Under the pieces are notes generated by a model. The model did no database searches and was not told the DNA's origin. It worked only from the letters and a program-made list of their open reading frames with translations. Positions 1 through 5,307 of a DNA stretch of 6,479 nucleotides are shown piece after piece (within the stretch, counting starts at the first letter, position 1; each line of letters starts with the position of its first letter). This stretch comes from Elusimicrobiota bacterium. Its GTDB lineage: Bacteria > Elusimicrobiota > Elusimicrobia > Elusimicrobiales > UBA9959. Both the position numbers and the translations under genes were made by a program. The stretch covers positions 1-6,479 of the forward strand of contig DAOWCC010000138.1 in assembly GCA_030639665.1 (NCBI GenBank), written 5' to 3'.

Positions 1-121
1 TTTCATATAAATTTTTTCTTAAATATCGTTTTAGTTTTTCCTTTTGTTTGAAATATTCTCTTTCGCTGATTCCTTTTCCTGACCATGGATATTTATATTT
101 ATCAAATTTAAGTGATTCCAT
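1..121 (-). CDS. 5' part of an unrecognised ORF running off the left edge
   Basis: An open frame starts at an ATG (121-119) and stays open for 40 codons to the window edge, so only the N-terminus is visible. It starts MESLKFDKYKYPWSGKG and continues into a strongly charged, Lys/Arg/Glu/Tyr-rich stretch that looks like a soluble, probably helical segment. There is no signal peptide or membrane segment. An in-frame stop lies about 60 bases upstream of the ATG, so the start cannot be far off. No good Shine-Dalgarno sits directly before the ATG; the nearest purine-rich run (AAAGGA) is more than 20 bases away. It lies 63 bases downstream of the membrane-anchored ORF and on the same strand, so it could be cotranscribed. 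I do not recognise the family. Forty codons without a stop in AT-rich DNA is modest evidence on its own. Confidence 0.4.
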   Translation of the reverse strand, partial: MESLKFDKYKYPWSGKGISEREYFKQKEKLKRYLRKNLYE

Positions 122-184
122 TATAAAAAAGGACAGCTTTACTTTTTCCTTTAGAAATGAAAGATTTCAACTTCGTTTGACATC

Positions 185-1027
185 TCAATGTTTTCTATGG
201 CTATATTTTCGCTGAAAACTATGTAAAAACAAAGCGGTCTTACCATCTTTCCATTTTATTGCATTCCAATTTGCTGGTGGATTGGCAAGAACTATCGCGT
301 TCAAACAATCCCGAATACTTACCTTATGAGGAATAATCACATCTATCAGTTGCTCGGCATCGTAATGTTCCGGATGTTTAAGTTTTCCTGAAGAGTCTGG
401 CAATTTACCCCCTATTTGTATCGCCACCTCATACGAACCGGTTGTAATCGGTATATTATGCTTCCATGCAAGTTGCCTCAGATATTCCAAAGCAAAATAA
501 GGCGGTATTTGATGTACTTCAAAACGGGGAATTGTCATATCAAGCGGTGAAACGGTTTTGGAATTATTATCGGTTTGGAGTGGCCGGATATTAATAACAC
601 CGTTTTTTTCTTTCCAGTAATATCCGGGGTTTCTGCGTATAATTTCGTCCAAAATTTTTCGCTTGGACATTAACAAAACCTGAAACGAAAAACGCCGACT
701 TTTCCCCCTGCGACTTTCCTTGAATGAAAAATTCACTTCCACACCCATAGCTATTTCGCGGGATAAATCACATTTACTCAGGCTGTTAATTTCGAATAAA
801 TCAACATTTTCAAATGTGCAATTCATTTTCTTGTCCAATTCATTTCCATGAAATTCACCTGGTTTTATAATCTCATTCTCTATGTTCTTATCATCACTGT
901 GACGAGTAGATGAAATTTTTGGCATCCTAAGAACAACCAATACTGTTATTATAATACCAAGGCCGATTAGTCCGCCGATTATTGTTTTTCCCGAACACAT
1001 AAAGCCGATGAGAAAAATTCTATTCAT
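185..1027 (-). CDS. membrane-anchored protein with two STN/secretin-N-like modules, starting with an AroK-like P-loop (probable chimera)
   Basis: From the ATG at 1027, which overlaps the aroC stop as ATGA, the frame gives 280 residues. An in-frame ATG at 1063 would add 12 residues inside aroC and is less likely. Residues 1-15 read like the start of shikimate kinase, including a full Walker A motif (GFMCSGKT, 8-15). No other kinase element follows. Residues about 16-34 form one hydrophobic helix ending in Arg, then a polar linker. Residues 120-150 (about ILDEIIRRNPGYYW followed by NGVINIRP) and 236-271 (SIRDCLNAIVLANP, then KWKDGKTALFLHSF) have the same plan: an amphipathic helix, an N-P turn and a Trp-containing beta hairpin. 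This resembles STN or secretin N-terminal modules of envelope proteins. A third related helix may be ALEYLRQLAWKHNIPI (179-194). The body probably lies outside the cytoplasmic membrane. The function is unknown. Family resemblance is from memory and was not searched. Confidence 0.75.
   Translation of the reverse strand: MNRIFLIGFMCSGKTIIGGLIGLGIIITVLVVLRMPKISSTRHSDDKNIENEIIKPGEFHGNELDKKMNCTFENVDLFEINSLSKCDLSREIAMGVEVNFSFKESRRGKSRRFSFQVLLMSKRKILDEIIRRNPGYYWKEKNGVINIRPLQTDNNSKTVSPLDMTIPRFEVHQIPPYFALEYLRQLAWKHNIPITTGSYEVAIQIGGKLPDSSGKLKHPEHYDAEQLIDVIIPHKVSIRDCLNAIVLANPPANWNAIKWKDGKTALFLHSFQRKYSHRKH
965..1027 (-). pseudogene. aroK: N-terminal remnant of shikimate kinase (aroK), cut off after the P-loop
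   Basis: Shikimate kinase phosphorylates shikimate with ATP, two steps before the aroC reaction. The first 15 codons of this frame encode MNRIFLIGFMCSGKT, a near-consensus AroK start: beta strand 1 followed by the ATP-binding loop. Its ATG overlaps the aroC stop codon, the arrangement expected of the next gene in an aro operon. Past Thr15 (codon 985-983) the expected kinase sequence, with the shikimate-binding Asp/Arg residues, the lid and the adenine site, is absent. A transmembrane helix begins instead. The breakpoint therefore lies at about 970-985, close to an A-rich stretch on the minus strand. No remaining part of aroK occurs elsewhere in the window. The resemblance is strong but only about 15 residues long, so chance similarity is not fully excluded. 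A contig join is an equally good explanation. Confidence 0.6.
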
Positions 1028-2085
1028 TTTTTCCGAAGTTTTTTTGATATTTGTTTGTTCCATAAGAAAAGTCTGTCTTTTATTTCATCAAATGAATCTC
1101 CGCCGAATTTTTTCAGAATATGATTGGAAAGTTCCAGCGCCGTTAAATATTCTCCTATTACCGCGCCCGCGAATACGGCTGTGGTATCTGAAGTATCGGA
1201 GCAAATAAGAGTTTTGCTTCCTGTTTTAAGGTTTATTGAACGCGTTCCTTTTTTTATTCCCGGCACGGCTTTCATGGCGCAACGGAAGATAATGTCTTGG
1301 CCGTTTGTAATTCCGCCTTCAATGCCTCCCGCCATATTGCTTGTCCTGCATATTTTGCCGTTTTCAATTTCAAAGCCGTCTATGGAATCCAAGCCATTCA
1401 TCTCAGCTAATTTAAAGCCTCCTCCTATCTCAACGCCTTTTACCGCGTTAAGGCTTAAAAGTTGTTTGCCGATATCCGCGCTTATTTTTTTATCCCATTG
1501 ATTATGGCTGCCCAAGCCTATCGGCGGATTTTCAACTCTGATTTCAAAAGTTCCGCCCAGTGTTTCCCCTTTTTTGGCGGCTTCTTCCAATTTCGCCGTT
1601 ATTGATTTATTGCTTTTGTTTAAATCCGCTGATGCCAGGCTTATGACGCGGCTTTTTATATTTATGCCGAGAAGCTGCAGAAATCTCATGGCAAATGAAC
1701 CGAGCCCCACTCTCATACAGGTTTCCCTCGCGCTCGCTCTTTCTCTTATGAGAGCGCTTTGATGGATATCGTATTTAAGCATGGCGGCAAAATCCGCGTG
1801 GCCCGGCCTTGGGCTTGAATTTTGGCTAAGTTTAGGGCTTATTTTTTTATTGGGCACAAGCAGGCCAATGGGCGCGCCCGTTGTTTTTCCTTTATAAAGG
1901 CCGCTTATTATTTCAAAATTATCGGTTTCAATTTTTTGTCTTGAACTTCTTCCCGGAACTATTCTTCTGCGTTTTAATTGCAGAGCGATATATTTTTCGT
2001 TTATCGGCATATTGCTTGGAAAGCCTTCCAATATGCCGACAAGGGTTTTGCCGTGAGACTCTCCCGCCGTAAGATATCTTAACAT
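1024..2085 (-). CDS. aroC: chorismate synthase
   Basis: AroC converts 5-enolpyruvylshikimate-3-phosphate to chorismate, using reduced FMN as a cofactor without net redox change. It is the last step of the shared aromatic pathway and acts in the cytoplasm. The 353-residue product, slightly short for the family, shows the hallmarks in order: GESHG (8-12), the Arg-rich RRRIVPGRSSRQKIETD (39-55), RPGHAD (93-98), RERASARET (114-122), NMAGGIEGGITNG (250-262) and the C-terminal TSDTTAVFAGAVIGE (298-312). In the last motif most relatives have Arg before Ser-Asp (RSD or RHD) and Pro where this protein has Phe. Here Thr replaces that Arg, a departure at a conserved active-site position. The ATG at 2085 has a good Shine-Dalgarno (AAGGAG, 7 bases away) and lies 13 bases after aroE. 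Its TGA overlaps the next ATG. Confidence 0.96.
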   Translation of the reverse strand: MLRYLTAGESHGKTLVGILEGFPSNMPINEKYIALQLKRRRIVPGRSSRQKIETDNFEIISGLYKGKTTGAPIGLLVPNKKISPKLSQNSSPRPGHADFAAMLKYDIHQSALIRERASARETCMRVGLGSFAMRFLQLLGINIKSRVISLASADLNKSNKSITAKLEEAAKKGETLGGTFEIRVENPPIGLGSHNQWDKKISADIGKQLLSLNAVKGVEIGGGFKLAEMNGLDSIDGFEIENGKICRTSNMAGGIEGGITNGQDIIFRCAMKAVPGIKKGTRSINLKTGSKTLICSDTSDTTAVFAGAVIGEYLTALELSNHILKKFGGDSFDEIKDRLFLWNKQISKKLRKK

Positions 2086-2101
2086 CGTTAAACTCCTTTT
2101 A
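2086..2101 (-). promoter_or_regulatory. ribosome binding site of aroC
   Basis: On the minus strand AAGGAG (2098-2093) stands 7 bases before the aroC ATG and directly follows the aroE TAA (2101-2099). It fixes the aroC start at 2085 and suggests reinitiation or independent loading of ribosomes after aroE. Confidence 0.8.
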
Positions 2102-2944
2102 AGGCTTTATAACGCTTAGCCTGATTTCCTCTTTCAATCTTAATATATTTTTAATTCTCTTTCCCGTCCATATTTCAAAACTTTTTATGGCTTGGTATAT
2201 AAGCATGTCTTTTCCGTCTATAAGTTTTTTTGATTTTTTCATTGCGCCGAGTTTTAAAAACGAGGTTTGCTCTTTCGCGTAAGCCAAATCATAGAATGCC
2301 GCGCTTTTTGTTATTTTGGGAATATTCCATAGTTTTTTCTCCACAGGTTTTTTATACATGCCAAGCGGCGTGGCATTTATTAAAAGCCCTGAGGAGAAAA
2401 CTGATTTATCCGTAAATTTCCGGGCTTTAAATTTTGTTTCTGGAAATAGATTATCCATGATGGAGCATAATTCTTCTCTCTTTTTTTTATTTCTGCCATG
2501 GACGAATATGGTATGCGCTTTCAAATCGCCCAATGAGCGGCATACCGCTTTTGCCGCTCCTCCCGTTCCCCATAGCGAAATGATTTTATTTTTAACGGGC
2601 AATTTATATTCTTTGATTGTTTCCTTAAAACCAAAGATATCCGTATTATGCCCTATAGCTTTCCCTTTCTCTATTTTTACCGTATTTACGGTTTTTATTT
2701 CAAGAGCGGGGCCGAAGAGTTTATGGATTTTTTTCGCTATCTCTTCTTTACAGGGCAAAGTTACATTAAATCCCGACCAATTATTTTTTATGGCTGTGGC
2801 TATTGACGCGGAAATACCGGCTTTATTTGTGGGGAGGCGCTTGTAGGAACCGGATATTTTGAATTTGAGGCATAAGAATTTGAAAATAGCCGGCGATAAG
2901 CTTTTACTCAGCGGTTTGCCAAATATGCCTGCTTTTAGCTTCAT
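2099..2944 (-). CDS. aroE: shikimate dehydrogenase
   Basis: AroE reduces 3-dehydroshikimate to shikimate, normally with NADPH, in the cytoplasm. The 281-residue product has the usual length and two-domain order. The substrate-binding half has SKSLSP (13-18), GFNVTLPCKE (58-67) with the catalytic Lys at 66, VNTV (86-89) and GHNTD (98-102) with the catalytic Asp at 102. The Rossmann half has the nucleotide loop LWGTGGAAKAV (124-134), the strand LINATPLGM (188-196) and the closing motif GKDMLIYQA (244-252), followed by SFEIWTG (255-261). The common His before the catalytic Lys is Cys, and the usual Pro in the D-x-x-Y-x-P segment is missing (YAKEQT). Both are mild variants, and all catalytic residues are present. 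The ATG at 2944 is 2 bases after the DAHP synthase stop and has GAGGAA 6 bases upstream. Confidence 0.96.
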   Translation of the reverse strand: MKLKAGIFGKPLSKSLSPAIFKFLCLKFKISGSYKRLPTNKAGISASIATAIKNNWSGFNVTLPCKEEIAKKIHKLFGPALEIKTVNTVKIEKGKAIGHNTDIFGFKETIKEYKLPVKNKIISLWGTGGAAKAVCRSLGDLKAHTIFVHGRNKKKREELCSIMDNLFPETKFKARKFTDKSVFSSGLLINATPLGMYKKPVEKKLWNIPKITKSAAFYDLAYAKEQTSFLKLGAMKKSKKLIDGKDMLIYQAIKSFEIWTGKRIKNILRLKEEIRLSVIKP

Positions 2945-2957
2945 TGCTATTTCCTCA
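2945..2957 (-). promoter_or_regulatory. ribosome binding site of aroE
   Basis: GAGGAA (2956-2951 on the minus strand) lies inside the last codons of the DAHP synthase gene, 6 bases before the aroE ATG. It supports the 2944 start and indicates translational coupling across the 2-base gap. Confidence 0.75.
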
Positions 2958-3936
2958 GTTTTTTTATTTCAGCCGATAATTTTTTAAAGCGGGAAATATC
3001 TATGGTGTGTTTGCCGTCAACGGAAGCAAGTTGAGGATTTAGGGATGCTTCAACCATCAATCCGTTCGCGCCTATGGCGGCTGAAGCCTTTGCCATGGGA
3101 AGTATGAATTTTTTGGCGGTCGTGGAGTGGCTGATGTCTATTATCATGGGAAGCCCGGAAAGATCAATGGCCCGCAATGCCATATTAAAATTGATGCCGC
3201 CTTCGCTATTGTTTGGAGAATAATCTCCTCTTTCGCATAAAATTATTTTATCATTGCCGCGACTCAGTATATATTCCGCCGCGAGCAGCCACTCTTTCAA
3301 TGATGCTCCCGCCGCTCTTTTAAGCATGACGGGTTTTCGCGCGGAGCCCAGTTCCTTAAGGAGTTCATAATTGCGCATATTTCTGGCGCCTATCTGAAAA
3401 ATATCCACGCGTTCATAAAGCCAATCTATTTGCCTTGGATCGGTTATTTCGGTTATAAAAGGGAGAGAGGTTTTGTTTCTCGCCTCTATTATTATATTCA
3501 AGCCGTTTTTTTCCATTCCTTGAAAAGAGTGAGGCGACATTCTCGGTTTAAATAACGGCGCCCTTAAAATATCCGCGCCCGCTTTCTCAAGATTTTTTAT
3601 TGTTTTTAAATAGGTGTTTTTATCTTCAATCGCGCAGGGCCCGGCTATGAGGCGGAAAGTTTTATCGCCGATAGTTTTATTTTTAATTTTTAACGGCGAA
3701 ATCTTTCTTTTATTTATTAAGGGATAGGTTTCTTCATTTGAGAGCTTGGCGAGTCCAATGCCTTCAATGGCTTCTATTCGCGACAAAAACCCGGACAATT
3801 CTTCTTTATTCTCGTTTTCAATTATGAGATAAGAGCCGTGGATTGAAATCTCGGCTTTTTTTAAAAATTTCGCGAGTGAGATTTTAATTTCTTTTTTTTG
3901 TTTTTCTTTTAAATTGTTTTGAAAGTGGATAATCAT
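2947..3936 (-). CDS. aroF: 3-deoxy-7-phosphoheptulonate (DAHP) synthase, type I-beta
   Basis: This enzyme condenses phosphoenolpyruvate with erythrose 4-phosphate to give DAHP, the entry and usual control step of aromatic biosynthesis. Of its 329 residues, about 1-85 form an N-terminal domain like the ferredoxin-fold regulatory domain of Thermotoga-type enzymes, which mediates feedback inhibition there. The barrel follows, with IAGPC (97-101), FKPRMSPHSFQG (129-140), QIGARN (181-186), MLKR (204-207), CERG (234-237), DISHS (267-271), VEASLNP (295-301) and SVDGKH (305-310). The four expected metal ligands are present: Cys101, His270, Glu296 and Asp307. The usual RGGAYKPR segment reads RAPLFKPR here. 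The ATG at 3936 overlaps the chorismate mutase stop as ATGA and has no clear Shine-Dalgarno, so it is probably translated by coupling. The symbol follows common usage for this class. Confidence 0.94.
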   Translation of the reverse strand: MIIHFQNNLKEKQKKEIKISLAKFLKKAEISIHGSYLIIENENKEELSGFLSRIEAIEGIGLAKLSNEETYPLINKRKISPLKIKNKTIGDKTFRLIAGPCAIEDKNTYLKTIKNLEKAGADILRAPLFKPRMSPHSFQGMEKNGLNIIIEARNKTSLPFITEITDPRQIDWLYERVDIFQIGARNMRNYELLKELGSARKPVMLKRAAGASLKEWLLAAEYILSRGNDKIILCERGDYSPNNSEGGINFNMALRAIDLSGLPMIIDISHSTTAKKFILPMAKASAAIGANGLMVEASLNPQLASVDGKHTIDISRFKKLSAEIKKLRK

Positions 3937-4226
3937 AATTTTTTTTGATAATCAACGGATAATTTCATCAGATATGTAAAAAGTTTAAGTGCGTAGGGTT
4001 CAATGGTTTTGTTTCTGATATTCTTTTTTATATTGGCCGTGATTTTTTTTTCCCTGGTCGTATTTTTAATTTTTTTCTTCAAAGGCCGTATTTTCTCCAA
4101 AAGCAAAAATCTTTTTTCCAAAAGCGCGGCGGTTTTGCCGTCTATAATATCTATTTTGGTTCTCAGGCTGTTTAATTTATTTATTGCCATCACCTTAATT
4201 TTATTAAATTTCGGGCTTTTTGGCAC
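3933..4226 (-). CDS. aroQ: chorismate mutase, AroQ class, monofunctional
   Basis: Chorismate mutase rearranges chorismate to prephenate, the branch point to phenylalanine and tyrosine. The short all-helical product matches the AroQ fold. LRTKIDIID (21-29) is the opening of helix 1, with the active-site Arg22. Arg39 (EKRF), a Lys near 50, REKKI (58-62) with Arg58/Glu59, and a late Gln94 (DYQ) correspond to the other usual ligands of chorismate. The longest frame starts at GTG (4226-4224) and gives 97 residues, but has no Shine-Dalgarno. An ATG at 4190 gives 85 residues beginning just before helix 1 and fits the family better, though its AAGG lies very close to the ATG. It is the first gene of the aro operon and overlaps DAHP synthase by 4 bases. 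In other bacteria such pairs are fused or form a complex for feedback control; that is inference here. Confidence 0.85.
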   Translation of the reverse strand: MPKSPKFNKIKVMAINKLNSLRTKIDIIDGKTAALLEKRFLLLEKIRPLKKKIKNTTREKKITANIKKNIRNKTIEPYALKLFTYLMKLSVDYQKKL

Positions 4227-4248
4227 AATTAATTAAGCGCATGTAGGT

Positions 4249-4278
4249 TTTATAGGGGGATAAATCACTGGCCGCCAA
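4249..4278 (-). promoter_or_regulatory. candidate sigma70-type promoter of the aro operon
   Basis: On the minus strand TTGGCG (4278-4273, 4 of 6 to TTGACA) is followed after 18 bases by TATAAA (4254-4249, 5 of 6 to TATAAT). Transcription would start near 4242. That leaves about 16 bases before the GTG start, or about 52 before the ATG at 4190. The prediction comes from consensus matching by eye only. Confidence 0.45.
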
Positions 4279-4286
4279 ATTAGTTC

Positions 4287-4323
4287 ATGACAGGAAGCGT
4301 TTAGATTTTTATTTTTATACAAT
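4287..4323 (+). promoter_or_regulatory. candidate promoter of the nitroreductase operon, possibly leaderless
   Basis: ATGACA (4287-4292, 5 of 6 to TTGACA) is followed after 17 bases by TATTTT (4310-4315). A better -10 by sequence, TACAAT (4318-4323, 5 of 6), lies too far from that -35. With either -10, transcription would begin at about 4322-4330, at most a few bases before the ATG at 4329. No Shine-Dalgarno precedes that ATG, so a leaderless or nearly leaderless mRNA is likely. Confidence 0.4.
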
Positions 4324-4328
4324 ATATT

Positions 4329-4883
4329 ATGACTATGGAAAAACTTTCATTTTTAGAGCTTGCCCGGAAAAGAAGAAGCATAAGAAAATATCAAGACAAG
4401 CCCGTTGAAAGAGAAAAATTAAGATTGTGCCTTGAAGCCGCCAGACTCAGTCCTTCAGCTTGTAATAGCCAGCCTTATAAGTTCATAGTGGTTGACGATA
4501 AAAATGTTAGAGATAATTTGGCCAAAGAGGTTTTTTCAGGCATATGCTCAATATGTAAATTCGCCTCTAAAGCCGCGGCTTTTGCCGTTATAGTTTTACA
4601 GAAACAAAATTTTACCGCTCGCTTGGGCAATAAAATTCAGGACATCGATTTTAGGCAAGTGGATATCGGCATAGCCGCGGAGCATTTTGTTTTGCAGGCC
4701 GAAGAGCTTGGGCTTGGAACTTGCCATATAGGTTTGTTTAATAAAAAGAAGGCGGCTGAAATATTAAAGATACCGAAAAATTATCGAGCCGAATTAATGA
4801 TAGCCATCGGTTATCCCGATGAAAATCCAAAAGAGCGCGCGAAAAAGAATTTTGACGATATAGCGTCTTTTAATAAATACTAA
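4329..4883 (+). CDS. nitroreductase-family FMN protein
   Basis: This is a small flavoprotein of the nitroreductase superfamily, which typically binds FMN in a homodimer and uses NAD(P)H to reduce nitro compounds, quinones or other acceptors; the true substrate cannot be read from sequence. The 184 residues show the N-terminal RKRRSIRKYQDKPV (13-26), whose arginines bind FMN phosphate, then SPSACNSQPYKFIVV (41-55). The central helix follows as VDIGIAAEHFVLQAEELGLG (111-130), then TCHIGLF (131-137) and a C-terminal MIAIGYPDE (157-165) with a basic tail ending FNKY. Residues 68-80 hold three Cys (73, 76 and one at 45 upstream), too few and too scattered to call an iron-sulfur site. It is the first gene of the rightward operon, with no Shine-Dalgarno before its ATG; a second ATG two codons on is also possible. 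The next gene starts 4 bases after its stop. Confidence 0.9.
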   Translation: MTMEKLSFLELARKRRSIRKYQDKPVEREKLRLCLEAARLSPSACNSQPYKFIVVDDKNVRDNLAKEVFSGICSICKFASKAAAFAVIVLQKQNFTARLGNKIQDIDFRQVDIGIAAEHFVLQAEELGLGTCHIGLFNKKKAAEILKIPKNYRAELMIAIGYPDENPKERAKKNFDDIASFNKY

Positions 4884-4887
4884 GTTT

Positions 4888-5307
4888 ATGAAAATATTCC
4901 ATATTGCGATGATTATGTTGATGAGCGTGAGTTTTGGCTATGCCGCTGAGACTGATTTGGATATATGGAACAGTATTATTGATTCACAAACCGATACCGA
5001 AGCTTGTTCCAATGGCGGTGATGATTGCGCGCCGTCGAAAAATGAATTAAACGGTTTTCAGTATAAAAAGCCCGATGATGATGAAGTTTCTTTGAAAAAA
5101 CAAGAAGCGGCGGTTAAGTCTTCCGCGAAAACAAAGAAAAAAGCCGTGGTATTAAATGAAGAAAAAGCTGATATTAAAAACGATTTAAAACCTCTTGAGA
5201 AACAGGAACCCTCTTGCTTGAAAACTTGTTTGCCGGGAATTATCGGCGCGGTGCTTGGTTTCATATTTATTTGGTTTTATAGAAAACGGAGAAAGAACGA
5301 TGGATAA
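4888..5307 (+). CDS. small exported protein with C-terminal membrane anchor, unknown function
   Basis: I do not recognise this 139-residue protein. It has a clear signal peptide: MKIFH, a hydrophobic core rich in Met/Ile, and a likely cut after GYA (residue 19). The mature part is polar and low in complexity. Residues 21-60 are acidic with Cys40 and Cys47, and residues 65-108 are a Lys/Glu/Ala-rich, probably disordered spacer. Cys110 and Cys114 follow. The end is tripartite: a hydrophobic helix from LPGIIGAVLGF to about residue 131, then RKRRK. The protein should span the membrane once at its C-terminus, with the bulk outside the cytoplasm. The end resembles a sorting-signal layout, but no known sortase or exosortase motif is present. 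It starts 4 bases after the nitroreductase stop without a Shine-Dalgarno, and its last codons overlap the next gene by 8 bases. Confidence 0.75.
   Translation: MKIFHIAMIMLMSVSFGYAAETDLDIWNSIIDSQTDTEACSNGGDDCAPSKNELNGFQYKKPDDDEVSLKKQEAAVKSSAKTKKKAVVLNEEKADIKNDLKPLEKQEPSCLKTCLPGIIGAVLGFIFIWFYRKRRKNDG
5288..5299 (+). promoter_or_regulatory. ribosome binding site that sets the start of the six-helix membrane protein
   Basis: GGAG (5288-5291) lies 8 bases before the ATG at 5300. An in-frame ATG at 5255 would add 15 residues read within the preceding gene and lacks such a site, so 5300 is preferred. Confidence 0.7.

Larger units (their letters stand above)
4227..4328. promoter_or_regulatory. divergent intergenic region between the aro operon and the nitroreductase operon
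   Basis: This 102-base region is the only real intergenic gap in the window and must drive both arms. It is AT-rich at both ends with a GC-richer centre (GGCCGCC near 4270). It contains a candidate promoter for each direction, and the two -35 elements lie about 10 bases apart, so the polymerases may compete. A small AATTAATT palindrome lies next to the aro GTG start and TCATGA lies at 4285-4290; I would not call either an operator. There is no room for a T-box, riboswitch or leader-peptide attenuator. Confidence 0.65.

Noticed and set aside
126..160. A possible hairpin with AAAGGA/TCCTTT arms and a T-run, downstream of the membrane-anchored ORF on the minus strand
   Set aside because: The stem is only 6 base pairs, AT-rich, with a loop of about 13 bases; in this poly-A/T-rich DNA it is not a convincing terminator.
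1124..1501. A 125-codon open frame on the plus strand
   Set aside because: It lies wholly antisense to aroC, which has all family motifs; it is a shadow frame.
2316..2846. A 176-codon open frame on the plus strand
   Set aside because: It is antisense to aroE, with no start signal and no recognisable domain; it is a shadow of the real gene.
4003..4236. A 77-codon hydrophobic plus-strand frame that looks like a small membrane protein
   Set aside because: It is the antisense of the Lys-rich chorismate mutase gene; complementing AAA/AAG codons yields Phe/Leu-rich peptides, which explains the apparent membrane helices.
4227..4328. A T-box, tryptophan/tyrosine attenuator or riboswitch ahead of the aro operon
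   Set aside because: The whole divergent gap is 102 bases and the likely leader is about 16 to 52 bases; no structured leader or regulatory codon run is visible.
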